Of a DNA stretch of 64,000 nucleotides, positions 22,900 through 34,897 are shown piece by piece; position 1 is the stretch's first letter, and each line of letters begins with the position of its first letter. A program made the position numbers and the translations under genes. The DNA is from Prostheceraeus crozeri (taxonomy: Eukaryota > Platyhelminthes > Polycladida > Euryleptidae): the NCBI GenBank assembly GCA_907163375.1, contig CAJQUW010003146.1, forward strand, positions 124,001 through 188,000, written 5' to 3'. The notes below the pieces were generated by a model. That model saw only the letters and a list, made by a program, of their open reading frames with translations, was not told where the DNA came from and made no database searches.

Positions 22900-24300
22900 G
22901 CTTGGTGTGGCTATAAGGAAGCTGCGTCGTGACTTTAGCCTTGATGGTGCAAGGATTGCTGCGTGCTGTGGGTGTTTTCTGTCCTCAACGGCCTTGAAAA
23001 ATTGTCTCGTCGCTTCCATTCTTCTGTACCCAGGGGTTGTATCCCCGCAAGTGCATGTAGTTGCTGAAGAGGAGTTGTGCACAGGCAACCTGTTATGGTA
23101 CGGCAAGCGTCATTCAGGATGGGGTCTAGTTCCTTTGCGTGCGCCGACCTTTCCCACACAGGGCAAGCATATTTTGTCATGGAATATGTAAGTGCTAGGA
23201 CTGTGGAGCAGTAGGGTTTCAGGATTAGCGCCCCATCTGGTACCGATAAGCTTCCTCAGAATTTGGTTCCGGATGCTAACCTTACATGTGGTCTTTTCCA
23301 CATGCTTCTTGTACGAGTATGTCAGGCTTCGATCGTGGGTAACACCAAGATACACAGGGTACTCAGTGTTGGAGAGGTATACCATTCCAACTAACTCTCA
23401 GTTGGCGACGCGCTTCTCTGTTGCGCAGGCGAAAAGCACACACTTGTGTTTTGGATGGGTTTGCACAAAGAGCATTCTCATCATAATAGTTTTTAAGGCT
23501 TCTGAGAGCAACTGTGAGCCCATCTTCAACGGTGGTGAAGTCTCTAGATTGGCAGGCTATGCAAAGGTCGCCTTTTTATGCCAGAAGTTTTCGGTTGGTC
23601 ATTGGTGTAGATATTGGAAGAGTAGGGGTGCCAGGACACTCCCCTGTGGCAAACCGTTCGTCAACGTGCTCTATCTGTTCTTTCCTTGACCTAGTATCAC
23701 ATGAAATCGTCGGTTGCTGAGCATCTTTTCAAGCAGTCTTGTCATATGCAACGACTTCGTCATATGCAGGAATTTCCGTAGCAATATTCTGACATTGACT
23801 GTGTCATAAGGTGCTGAAAGGTCTACAAAGACTGTGCCTGTCACTTCTCCTTTCTCGAAACTGTCTTCGATGTGTTGCGTCAGGTTCAGAACTTGGCCAG
23901 TGGTGGATTTTCCAGGTCTGAACCCGGCTTCTTCTAGGATAAGGTCGTCATCGATTGTGGGGCTCACTCAAGTAAGTAAGTATTGTTCTTTCAAAGAGCT
24001 TGTATGTGTGACATAGCAGCGAGATAGGACGTTAGCTTTCTGAATCGGTAGGGTCTTTGCCCGGTTTCAGGAGGGTTATTACTTGCGCTTTCCTTCGAAT
24101 GACAGGCGTTCTCGTCTGGGTCAGGCACTCGCTGTAAAGGTCAAGGAGCCATGTTATTGCACGCATTCCCTTTTTCTTTAACAATTCTGCAGATGCGTTG
24201 TCAATACCCACTGCTTTGCCCGGTTTTAGTTCTTTTATGGCTGATTCCAGCTCATGCAGTGTGATAGACCTTGGCTCGTTGTGAGGGAACTTCCAGTCTA
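22900..24300 (-). pseudogene. Reverse transcriptase domain of the Jockey LINE
   Basis: Minus-strand blocks in order are AIKELKPGKAVGIDN, RPISLL, EAGFRPGKSTTGQVLNL, GTVFVDLSAPYDTVN (usual form DLSAAYDTV), NGLPQGSVLAPLLF, and then the tail VYLGVTHDRSLTY and YACPVW. The catalytic FADD/YADD box falls in a degraded stretch near 23,570 and cannot be read intact. Several stops and frame changes show that it is dead. Confidence 0.8.
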
Positions 24301-24301
24301 T

Positions 24302-25500
24302 TTAGACTTTCTTAGTTCGTTTTTGGCTCTTGCCGTTTAGGAGGAGTTGACTTGCAATTTGTTTGGGAGTCACCTTCGCTTCCTTCGGTCTTGTGGTCGG
24401 GTCGCCTTGCAGTTTCCTTATGGTAGTCCAAGCCTTCTTGCTGTTCCTCGACATATCGAGTGATTCGATCATGCCCTTCCACGCATTCTTCCGTATTTTG
24501 AAGATGTCCATTAGTTTTCGGTCTGTCTCGATTGTGTCTGTAATAAGAGGATCCATGTAGTAGAGCGACTGATACTGTTGATACAGAGCAGCATTTTCAT
24601 TGGTTAGGCCCGGAATGTAATTAGTTCTGCATCCTCTTGGAATAAATCTTCTCGATGTCTTGAGGACTGTTTCTACAAAGGATTCATAGTTGTCAGGTGA
24701 CGCTTCAGTCTTGTCGAGTCGAATGTCAAGTTCGTGTTTGAAACCATTCCAGTTTGCTTTCTTGTAGTTAAATCTCCGTTTGAATGGGACTGAGTTGGGT
24801 GCGATAATTGCCTTGATCTGAATATCGATTTGGCGGTGCTGACTGCACGGCAGGACAATCTTGCGGCAGTTCTCAGCAATTTCATCCCTAACTGATGCAA
24901 GATCTGGGTTATAACCTGTCTTCCAGCGTGCACTGCTGAAAGAAGCTGGTAGTTTGGGGTCATGAATAAGGGTAAGGTTGTTGTTGTCCTTCCATGTTTC
25001 CATTTTCTCTCCGTTGTCATCAGTTTTCCTATAACCCCACATTGTGCTGTGGCTGTTGAAGTCTCCTATGAGAATGTGTGGCTTGTGTTGAACAGGGTCT
25101 GGCAGGTTGAAGTCTGCGTTCGGTTGTTTGTACACACAACTGACAATCACGTTCAGTTCGACGGTGTAACCTCCGTCATAAGTAGAGTTGAAGCGTTGGT
25201 CCTTTCTACATCGAAGGTCACCTTGACAAATATGACACTGCTGCATTGCCTGTGAGGGATTTCGGCTGCAAGTTTAATTCCTGCGACGATAGGTACCGGA
25301 TCGTTGTGCCTCTTGTGAGTCTCTTGAAGACAGAGAACATTACATGAGAGATTGCGGCAGACTTATCTTCGGAGAATCCTTCCACGTCTGATGAAAGATG
25401 GTCAGGGCCGTGCTTTGGAAAGTGCGACACTGATGTCGGAGGTTCACATTATTCGAGTTCGGCATTGAGTGTGATGTGGTGTTGCAAAGATTGGTGTTAA
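24302..25500 (-). pseudogene. Endonuclease domain and linker of the Jockey LINE
   Basis: The longest open part (24,302-25,246, 314 codons) covers the back half of the endonuclease: VIVSCVYKQPN, then HILIGDFNSHSTMWG, the GDFN core with the catalytic Asp and Asn, and later ASFSSARWKTGYNPD near the SDH position. The front part (LQETHKRH, with the catalytic Glu) sits in another frame near 25,320. After the endonuclease comes the usual Lys/Arg-rich linker (KKAWTTIRKLQGDP). The protein would nick target DNA to prime reverse transcription. It is broken by several frame changes. Confidence 0.8.
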
Positions 25501-25567
25501 CCAGGGTCGCAGCGTGGAGGCTCTTTGCATGAAAAATTTTATAATAATTCATAATTGCAATGATCAA

Positions 25568-26768
25568 CGAAATTTGATTCAGAGAGTAAATTATAAGTGA
25601 CCGTGAATCACGTTTAGAAGCAATAATCGCTGAAAATTAGCAGTGGCATCCATTTATCGTGACAGAAATGGATACCCACAAGGGATAATGATAATTCATC
25701 ATGTAAGCAATTTAAAGACGTTCTTTTAAAGGTGTCGACTGATAACCCAGTCATTTTTTCGTTTTTCTGGCAATGTTCCCTTGCCATTATTTTGAATAGC
25801 AATAAACCCGATATGAAAATCGAGTTTTCCCTAATATTATGATTGTTGTCAAGAGTACCCCCTTCCGAATTTTCTGGCCGCGCCCCCTGTTGGCCATCAC
25901 TTCGTGTTACATTCGCATGCATTTTCAAATTTTTACAGTGAGCTCTTGGCATCCTCCCGTAAGTGAAATTCACTTACATGTTCACCAACTCAAAACCGAA
26001 TATCCGTATGAGAAGTAGAAGTTTCAAACTACTATCCTCAATTCACTAGATATTTGTGATGTCAAGTGCAAGTTCTTCGCATAATATAACAGAAAAATAA
26101 TCATCCAAGTGACGGAACAAGTTTGTCTACTGGGGTTTGATTTTGCGCTAAAGAAACATTCTCAGGGGACAGTTGCAGCGGTTTCAGAACTGCAAGTTGA
26201 TCTCTCAAATGATTTCAAATCAGATTAGATGTCGTTGTAGTTATGAATAATTGACAATAAGAATTTCTGCCAATGACGCTTTTATCTGAAATGTTGAAAA
26301 TGCATATTCATTTGACCTTTGATCTTTGGATGAACAATAGTGGCTGCCGTTCAGGCTTAGCGTTATGTCTTCTTTTAAAAGGCAGTCCTTTCGCATTATT
26401 TGTTAAAAATGCCACAAATAAGTTCGTTGATGACATTCATTCGCGAGGCCTTTCGTCTGATTCTCGTATGGCGACCACATCACAGCTGCTAGCAGACAAA
26501 GAAGCGAGTCAAAGATAAAGAAAGGAAAGACAATAAAATCACCACGATAAAGATAAAGATAGGAAAGTTTAAAAAGGAGACGATGACCAGTGACAAGAAG
26601 AAAAGTGAAGAAGGAATTTTGTGGAATATGTGATAACGTAGATCAATTATGCAATGGAAAACGCATTACATGGGAAGTGTATAAATAACTCATAAATAAG
26701 AAACCAATGGAGAAATACTCACAAGAAGATGATAGATACAGAAACATGGGGTTGTAAAAAGCCCAATT
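25568..26768. other. No gene seen
   Basis: No frame carries a recognisable motif. One 81-codon frame (26,273-26,518) has LTFDLWMNNSGC, loosely like a transposase core, but not enough to call. Confidence 0.5.
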
Positions 26769-27969
26769 CAGTACCTCAACGGACTGTCTTAAATGTGCCA
26801 AATTATGCGAGCGGTCGAATTGAACATATTTGATCAAATATGACTAATTCGGCAATAGATTACTTAATAATACCTTCGTCTAAAGGCGGGTCTGTTGGTC
26901 TGTGTTAGAATGATGTACGTTAAGGTAACGCCTACATTAGCTATAGTAATGCATGCAGCAATGCATCATTTAGAACATCATATCATATTAGGAATAATCA
27001 TTTTTATACATATGCATGCACAATAGCACATTGTAGGTCTACAGTACTGTACATTATATATTTTACTGAACGATTATATATGCAGTAAATGTCCAGTGTT
27101 GAATCATTTAAGCTTATTTTTCAATGTGAATATATTGGCCTACATGATATTTTCACAATTTAATTCTGCAGTCCCCAAATTTGAAATTTGCGTGTTGGTT
27201 GTAAATGCCGGTTGCATAAAAATAATTTGCTTTTCCTGATACGCACTATAATCCTTCGAGAAAAAGACGGCTTAATTTGGTGCTGAAGGTACTGAAATAG
27301 TCAGTCAGTGCGGTTTCTTTATTTTTGTTAATAGACTTATCTTGAATGAAAGATTCTAGAGAAAGAAGATTTATTAGCAATAAAGAACTTTCATGATTGT
27401 CATGGAATTCGACAAATCTTCGCAGTCATGTCTCACCATATTCATTGCTTACACAGAATGGTGTAGGCAGTTTAATATATAGAACCTGCTCCCCTTCTTC
27501 CTCTTCCACTCCTTCGAGATCGTCTTCTGTTGTCTTCGTTTTTGCCGCGTCCAAGATAGAAGCTTCCGTTGCAGTCTTATTGCATTGCAAACAACATCGG
27601 AATCAGTCTCTGCGTAGTCGTTGAAGTTGACTGCATCAGGGATGAGACTCGCTTTCCGAAGACTATCCCAGATGTTCGGCTCCGGTTCCATATACTCATC
27701 TGACTGATCGGTCAGCTGCTTGTTTTTAACTTGTGATCCTTTCCGAGTTTATAGGTTGAATAAATTAATAAAGTGCGGAGCAATGAGAAATTAATAAAAT
27801 ATTCTAAATAAGGCGAATTGTGAGAAGTTAGCCGTGCCTGTGTCAGAAAACTTGTGCCAAATTATACAGTGTCCATTTAAGCAAAATTTGAATACATGCT
27901 CAATGCGATGAAACTTCCGATTAAGCGAAATGACGATTTGAGCAGAGCTGAATTATGCAGATTCTACTG
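26769..27969 (-). mobile_element. pogo/Tigger-like remnant
   Basis: The left end starts CAGTACCTCAACGGAC, and the right end read inward is CAGTAGAATCTGCATAATTC, the latter close to Tigger-type termini. In between, the minus strand at 27,691-27,449 reads NIWDSLRKASLIPDAVNFND and DYAETDSDVV. This resembles the C-terminal region of Tigger/Jerky DDE transposases (usual form WRKAGL...DAVNFEDYV). The two ends share only about five bases and no clean TA duplication is visible, so the boundaries are approximate. Most of the DDE core is gone. Confidence 0.5.
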
Positions 27970-29330
27970 AAGTTGCTGATAACTGCACAATTACTATGGG
28001 TAAGCAAGGAATTCTAAAGATGATAGTAAAAAGAAAAAGCTAATGTAGGAGAACATGAGCATATTCGACAAAGTCTTTAAATTATCAACTCCACCAATGC
28101 CGGTATCTACATGAAGTAGCGGCTTCATTTTAATTTAAGTGAAAATACGTCATCTTCGATAGCCATATCAACGGATGTAAAGTAATGCAATATCAATATT
28201 TGCGTACTAGTCATTTAAATATTCTCAAGTAGAGCTTTTTATCCTAATGTAAATCAGAAAGATAGCATTGAGATATGTGAAACAGTTAGTGAAACCGAGA
28301 AAATTCATTAAAGTCTGATGTGTTGAAGTCACAACTTCGATTATATAATTGTTTGTTCAATCACTGCAGTGTATGCATGAATGATAGTCATGAATATCTG
28401 ACCGCGTTATATATTTATAGGAGAGCTGATATGTCAACAGTGTGGCATAAGGAGGATTAGCAAGAGTAAGTTCATGATCAAATGGAATAAATTCTACAAT
28501 TCTTAGAATGTTATTCGCTGCTGGTGTGACTACATCATTAAACACGGAGTTGTGGTGATATCGGATGAAGTGACAGACGAGATAATTTCTGTCATTGATT
28601 GAAATATATATTCAAGTCTGTTTCCTTCTTTCGATTGAAGGTGCAAATTAATATGTAATACTTCACTTTTAATTCCTGCATGTCAATCAGTGTTGAATGA
28701 TATGGTGTTCAACCTTTATGTTTAATAGTTGGTTTTTATTGTTACACAATGTTTTCAGGATATCTTATTGTGAATGAAGTTTTTTTGTCTGAAGGTGAAA
28801 TTTTGTGGTAAATTTTTTTCAGATAAGAGACGCATACATTTGGTTGTTTCTAGGGACTCCAAATATATGGTTATAAAAAAGAGACTGGTTTATCTAGATG
28901 AGCGCTTTCATAAGGTCACCGAATTTCCAAGTAAGGGATCGATTGACATTGTGAACTATGAAATTATCACAGGCTCACATTTCAAAGATAGACCTTAATT
29001 TCTGGTTAAAAACATTTTTAGATGCTTGCTTATTACTGCCGCCTTTTTTATGTTAAGGCCCACTAGATTTCTGCTAGGTTTATATCAGGCTTGTATTATG
29101 CTCCAAATTGAAGCACAGGACTGATATTTGACACTTAGTTAATTTGTATTGTCTTCACTTCCTACATCAATTTTAGATAACGGTGTGTCAAAAAAGGCAT
29201 TTCCATAACCGTCCTTATGCATCTGGATTCGCATCAGGTATCTAATTGATTTTTTTTGAAAAGTTCATGTCAAAAATTGACATTAGTTTTCTGGATTACA
29301 ATGCACAACAATATATATTTATATATATTG
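27970..29330. other. No gene seen
   Basis: AT-rich sequence. The 74-codon frame at 28,774-28,998 has no recognisable feature. A short AT dinucleotide tract occurs near 29,310-29,330. Confidence 0.5.
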
Positions 29331-29617
29331 GTGTGTACAATGTTGTGTATCTCTACACTTGTGATCACTGACTTATGCGATACGTTGGCACCATTAGACG
29401 TCATTTTGCTTCTCGCATTTCGGAACATTTAAAAAGCATATCCGTCTCAAGCGGAATTTCTATGCAACAACATAGTCCTAAAGCTGAAAACTTCTCTATC
29501 ATGGGAATATCGAGATATCCATTGATACTGGAATCTATTAAACTGAAAGAGAAATCGGATTGGCTGTCTAACGAAGGGAACAGATCAGTGCCTTTGTACT
29601 TGAACTTGTTACCCTGA
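29331..29617 (+). pseudogene. Penelope-like element, GIY-YIG endonuclease end
   Basis: The plus strand reads GVYNVVYLYTC, then RYVGTIRRHFASRISEHL, and later ILESIKLKEKSDWLSNEG followed by SVPLYLNLLP. This is the arrangement of the C-terminal GIY-YIG endonuclease of Penelope-like elements (YVG...T.R....RI.EHL, then the Glu-containing helix and a closing SVPLYLF). About 130 bases downstream, GCTGAAGATGG and CATTCCGAAACATG (29,722-29,760) are the customary 3' tail words of this group. The reverse transcriptase is absent, so it is a 3' fragment. Confidence 0.75.
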
Positions 29618-29809
29618 CACTCTTTCTCCAGTTTTACTTCAAACGTTTTTACTTTGATCAGTATTGTAACACGCACCCATCATGCCATATAAACATTCAT
29701 TTCACCTTTACTTGTGTTTGCCGCTGAAGATGGAATGAATGTACATTCCGAAACATGTTCAGTGAAAATTTAAAGGGAAAATATTATATATATACATGTT
29801 ATCCATCTA

Positions 29810-30480
29810 TCAGAATCGTCCAAGGTTTCTGATTTTCAAGACGACATAGATGAATTTTTAAATTGGACCCAGAAGAAGAAACTTACCATCAATGAAAATA
29901 AAATAAAACTAAGGTCTTCACGATCAGTAGAAAATGTCGTACATCTTCACTCGATTTTCACTTGAAAATCAATGGCTGCTACATCGAAGAAGTTCCCTCT
30001 GTAAAAATCCTAGGTGTCATTTTCTCTTCCAACAACTAATGGGACGAACAGTTTGAGTTTTTATACAAAAGATGTTGTCGTTCATCATCCTTAGTTAAAC
30101 GCATTCAGTTTAATTGTGGTCAAAGCAACATTGTTTGTCATGCCTATAATTTTCTTTTTGTTGACCCGTTATATGTGATTTAAAACAGTCTCTTGAAACA
30201 GAAAGCTTGAACGTTTAGATCGTATTGTTCACCGATGGGCAAATGTAACACCGAAGCATGGTTTTCGATTATGCTTGATGATATTTGTGTAAGACTTGTT
30301 CGTAAAGTTTCACGTTTTTCGGAATGTCATCCCTTAGCGAGGTTTTTCATTGTTCGACCCACGAATTACAAATCAGAACTCAAAGAAACTATTGTGCCAT
30401 CGACGGAAACTGTCTGCATATAATAACTCTTTTGTTTAAATTTTCTAAATTTACATGATGTTGTGAAGCATTTTATGTCA
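29810..30480 (+). pseudogene. LINE reverse transcriptase fragment
   Basis: The plus strand reads DDIDEFLNWTQKKKLTINEN, then FSLKINGCYIEEVPSVKILG and VIFSSNN. This is the post-catalytic part of a CR1/Jockey-type RT (W..kn.L.iN..Kt, i.g..Ie.v..vKiLGV). It ends with a short ATC/ATT repeat near 30,515. Frames change at least three times. It lies directly after the Penelope tail in the same orientation. Confidence 0.65.
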
Positions 30481-30489
30481 TATGCAGCT

Positions 30490-31917
30490 CGTTGTATTGG
30501 TAAATAAAGTGTCATCATCATTATCGTATATGTATATAATAAAATGAAATTTCAGCTAAATCATTCATATATTATTATAAATTTAAGTGTCACGGATGAC
30601 ATGAATGTCACAGATCATGAGACAACAAAAGATAAGAAGGAAGTCAATTTACATAATCATGGTTACACAAATTTCAAATTTTTGTCTATGATGGTCTTTG
30701 ATGTAAGAGTGGACAACAGAAATTTTCGTCGATGTCTGCATTTTGACATCATTTCAGTTTTCTTGTTTTTAAGTGTTTCAGGATCGGCATTGATAATGTG
30801 ATATTTTTCAGATAGACATAGACTGCAGTATCGGCTTCCACATGGGCATGGGCTTGTTTGTTGGTCTATGCTCCATTTCCATTCCATAAATATATATGTT
30901 ATATTTACTTCTATATATGTAAGCAAAGGCTGTAGAAGACCAAAGGACAAAAAAGCAGAGAGACATAAGAGCGAATGAGAATAGAGTAGAGGACGTATAC
31001 CAGATGGCATAAGCTCCGAGAGACATAGACAACTGAGGATGCGGTGTCGTGGGCTCATTTTTGAGTAAATGAAAGATATGAATATTAAAAAAGATACAAA
31101 TACTTGGGCTTCATCATTCAATACACGGGAGGCGTGGACCAGGAGATATTCAGTCATAATGTTTATTGATTTTTAAAAACAAAATTGAATGTTTTTAGTA
31201 GCGTTAAATACTATTTGCTTTTTTTGATAAATAGATGGAAATTTTTGTTTAGATAAGTATAGGATTGTTATTTCTACAATAATCTTCGATTACAACAATC
31301 GCATTTGTACTTTGAAATTACTTATGTGTTTCTACCACTCAGTTCTCAGAAATTAATTATTTCTGTATGATTTAAGAGATTTAGAGATTATTTCTAGTGA
31401 AATCGTATTTTGAAGAAGTTTCCTTTGCGTCAATAAGTGAAGTTACAATTCCGATCCTCAAACTGCGATAAAATAAAGGAATCGACATCAATCGAATCTG
31501 GTGTGCAAATAATCATTCTCGGCAATATTGCTTTTTTCATCAAATATGTTCTACTTTCAAATTTTCTAATTGTAAGGTGAGCAGATGAAAGAGCAGAGAA
31601 GATGAAATTTGGTTTAGAATCTGACAATAAATCCAGATTTTGCGGGTACGTCTAACGTCTGTTAGTCAATAATATCAAGAGTGTCTTGTTTTTGAATGAA
31701 AATTGTGATTAATTTGTTCTGTTACTCAATGCTATCGAGTTAAGTTTTATTTCATATCATTTCTATGATAGGGAAAATTGTCCGTTGAGTACATGAACGC
31801 CCAGGCGTGGCTTATTTGTATATAGGGAGGTGAATACACATCAATGGTGCTCTACCTGAATATATTAATGCTTCATGTTAAATCACATCTATCTCTGTCG
31901 TCGAACAGTAGTTGTAT
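30490..31917. other. No gene seen
   Basis: A 164-codon minus-strand frame (31,157-30,663) is the longest here. Its Ser/Leu-rich and Cys-rich sequence shows no domain, and it is probably chance. Nothing else is supported. Confidence 0.45.
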
Positions 31918-32039
31918 CAGGGATGCCACTCTTCCGGTTTTAACCGGATTTCCGGTTTTTTAAAAAAATAAAGTAAGCAGTGAGAAAATGTTTTGCCAAG
32001 GAACAAATAATTTGGATTTTGAAATATTTTAGATTTTGA

Positions 32040-32690
32040 AAGGGGCCTTTTGAGATTGCGAGTGGGCCTTTTTAAGATTGTGAGGGGGCCCTTTAAGTTC
32101 GATAGGGGCCTTTTTGAGACTGCGAAGAGGCCCCTTTAAGATCGCGAGGGGCCCTTTTGAGACTGCTTAGGGGCCTTTTTGAGATCGCGAGGGGCCTTTG
32201 AGATTGTGAAGGCCCTTTTGAGACGGCGAATGGGCCCCTTTAAGATCGCGAGGGGCCCTTTTTAGATCGTGAGGGGGCCCTTTAGAGACTGCGAAGGGGC
32301 CCCTTTTAGATCGTTAGGGAGCCCTTTTGAGACTGCTTAGGGGCCCTTAATAATCGTGAGGGGGCCCTTATGAGCTTGCGAAGGGGGCCCCTTCAAGATT
32401 GTTAGGAGGCCCTTTTTAGATTGTGAAGGGGCCATATTTAGATTTCGAAAGGGACCCATAACATTTTGTGAAGCATCCCTTTGAGATTGTGAACGGCAAC
32501 TGTTTTAGTCTTTGAAGAGCACTTTTTAGATATGAATAGACCTTTTGAGATTGTAAGGGGCCTATATGATTGAGACGGGCACCCCTTAAGATTAGAGCAT
32601 GTGGGTATTTTTGCATTATGTAGGGCTCTTTTAAAATTGTGAGCGGTGCTATGCAGATTGTTGGGGGACCTTTACTACACTGCAAATTCC
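32040..32690 (+). repeat. 22-bp G/C-rich minisatellite, about 28 units
   Basis: Units follow GGGGCCCTTTTGAGATTGCGAG with length 20-23 and much substitution. Many alternate between a GAGACTGCGAA form and an AAGATCGCGAG form, so a higher-order dimer is possible. The stretch decays toward 32,690. It lies just inside the left TIR of the 3.5-kb element. Confidence 0.9.
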
Positions 32691-32699
32691 AAGGGTGAT

Positions 32700-33750
32700 C
32701 AAATTCAAAGCAGATGATTTCTAATCCGCATGACTCTTGAGCAGAAGATTCTTCTACAAAGAAGTCAGTGATCCTTTCGTCAATCCAAGAAACTGGACGA
32801 AATGTATGTAATCAAGGTTTTGAAGTAGGAAATAAATTTAGGTGGGAATGCTTTACGAAAAATTTGTAGTACGTAATTATGGAGTCTAGTATGAATTGAG
32901 TTCTGATTGCTTTGATGCTCTCCAAAACTTATCTTTCAAGAAGCGTCTGTCAGAAAAGTATGAAAGAAAAATCTACTAAAAAGTTTCGGGAACACATGGG
33001 AGTGACGAAAGAATATTTTGTACGATCTCTTGTTGCAAAAGCGGCTAAATTTCGGCGAAGACACCAGCGAAAAAATGAAATCAGAAAAAATTGAGCACCA
33101 GACGTTTCATCATATGTCAAAGACAATTTCAAAGATTGCCGACGATCCTGAGAGAAAGGATACCACAGCGCTCGAATGAGACGATGTCAAAACTTAGAAA
33201 TTCATCCAGCATTACATTTTGTAAAACTGATCGATATAAGAACTCCTTCCTTCCATCTTGTGTATCGTGTTTTTCGTAGCTGTGACTTAATGCCTTTTAT
33301 ATGCTTTTTTTATCCCTTTGTATGTATTATGATCAGCCGTGGCTGTTTATCTACAAATAAATGTTTATTATTATTTTTAGTATTATAAATCTCGCAAACA
33401 ACTGCCGTGATAAGGATTTCTTTTCGTGTTGACTTTGCGTTTACTTATGCCATGGCGGATCAACCTTTATCAAATAGCTGTCATAATCTTGTTTGAAAGC
33501 CAAAAGTTGTTCTTAATGCAATTGTTGTAATGTTGTAATTGTTTTTATTATGTTCGAAGTACAAGAGATGAGAGCAAGGTTTGATTTGAATAATTGCCGG
33601 AGCTACAAGTACTGATGAAGTTTCTTCAGGCAACTTCAACTGCAAGCGTATTTGACTTTCTAGCCGCCATCAGTGCAGTAAATCAGCAACTCACTCCACA
33701 GACCCATCGATAGGTGGATGTGCTGGGGAATCTGGTGGCTCAGCTTCGTG
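32700..33750. other. Interior of the TIR element, no gene recognised
   Basis: Short frames only, such as a Lys/Arg-rich 60-codon one at 32,912-33,094. The plus strand near 33,620-33,720 reads ATSTASVFDFLAAISAVNQ and then QQLTPQTHR, a protein-like run with later stops that I cannot assign. Confidence 0.4.
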
Positions 33751-33756
33751 TATGAA

Positions 33757-33795
33757 CTGCAAACACCAATCAGCTATTTGTATTGGTGTTTGCAG
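33757..33795. repeat. Perfect 14-bp stem hairpin
   Basis: CTGCAAACACCAAT, an 11-base loop, then ATTGGTGTTTGCAG. It lies in the middle of the TIR element. Confidence 0.85.
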
Positions 33796-34439
33796 ATTTC
33801 AAATTTTGGAAACGGACTCTACAGAATGAGATTTGAACTGCATGTATTTCATTAATTGTAGATGTCTGTATTTCGGATGAAGATTTGTTTACATGTGAGT
33901 TACTGATTCTTTACAGGTATGCTGCACTGATGTCGGCTAAAAATCCAGAAACGTCAGTATTTCCCGTAATGGATTGTATCAAATGTTGCTCTCATCTCAT
34001 TTCAGAATAAATAGTATATTAAGTTGCATGGCTTCTATAATGTGTAATATTTGGGCACAATATAGAACTCTGTTTTGTCATATCGAGAAAATGCGATAGT
34101 TTTTAGTCGTCAATTTATTATGTGTGACATTGATTCAAATTTTTTTTGTTTATGTGACGTGGAGGATTCTAGCAGTGATAATTTCAAAGTTGTTGATGCA
34201 ATAGCAATTAGCAACCCAAAGATTAATTTCTGTAAGCTAATTATGATTCAAAGGAAAATAGTTAGTAACACGAGTACCACTATAACATTTATTTTCTACT
34301 TGCTCACCATTTACCCGAACGCAATCTAATTATTCAGTCAACAGCGCAAGAGCATATCTCTACGCGATCGCTCGTCAATCTGCAGAAAATGGTGCAAATC
34401 TTTGTTTTCCAGTTCATCCAAATGCATAGGATGACTCAA

Positions 34440-34897
34440 ATGCACCATTTCATAAACGTGCCCAAAATAAAAAAGTCACAGGGCATTGAATCTGGTGGTA
34501 TCGGAAGCCATTCCAAAGGCTCCTATGATGGTCAATCCAAGATTAAGGAAAATTTCTGTTTAAATAATTTACGATGGGTCTGTAGTAGTGCGCTGGCATC
34601 CCATCTTGCATGAAGATATTCCTATCCTTCATGACATTCGGTACATTTTATACAGCATAGAAAGGAAGACTACCACACATTCTCGATTTCTCGAAAGAAT
34701 AATGGCTCTCCCAAAGAAATTGGCTTACGGAAATGCCAGCCCAAGCATTTAGACCGCGCTGACCATGGATTTTGTATAAAGATATTTTTTGTGACCATAC
34801 TCCTCTGCTGAAGCAGTCTTCCAAACGTCGAACAGCTGGACAACAATTTCGTAGTGTTTTCATGAAAATTCTTCACAATAAGGACGGGATCTTGCAC
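34440..34897 (-). pseudogene. mariner-type transposase remnant
   Basis: Minus-strand pieces read KCLGWHF, GEPLFFREIENVW, then NIFMQDGMPAHYYRPIVNYL and NRNFP. QDGxPAHY with the downstream NYLNxxFPxxWI pattern is the second catalytic Asp region of mariner-type DDE/D transposases, preceded by the usual vWgGI...GPyFFe..nV block. Stops and frame changes are frequent and the first and third catalytic regions are missing or unclear. It sits inside the right half of the TIR element, nested or co-opted. Confidence 0.7.

Larger units (their letters stand above)
22843..25567 (-). mobile_element. Jockey-type LINE, decayed
   Basis: A minus-strand non-LTR retrotransposon with an apurinic-type endonuclease (about 25,500-24,900), a linker, and reverse transcriptase (about 24,300-23,400). 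It ends in the Jockey-style tail YACPVWERSAHAKELD with LNDACRTITG and LHALAGIQP (about 23,180-22,990). ORF1 is not visible. Frames change many times across 2.7 kb, so it is inactive. The assignment to the Jockey superfamily rests on the tail wording and domain order. Confidence 0.8.

Noticed and set aside
26273-26518. 81-codon frame with LTFDLWMNN
   Set aside because: Faintly like a hAT or MULE core, but a single short match without neighbouring motifs.
30663-31157. 164-codon minus-strand frame
   Set aside because: Composition is Ser/Leu/Cys-rich without any motif, lies in repeat-poor AT-rich DNA, and has overlapping frames on both strands; likely chance.
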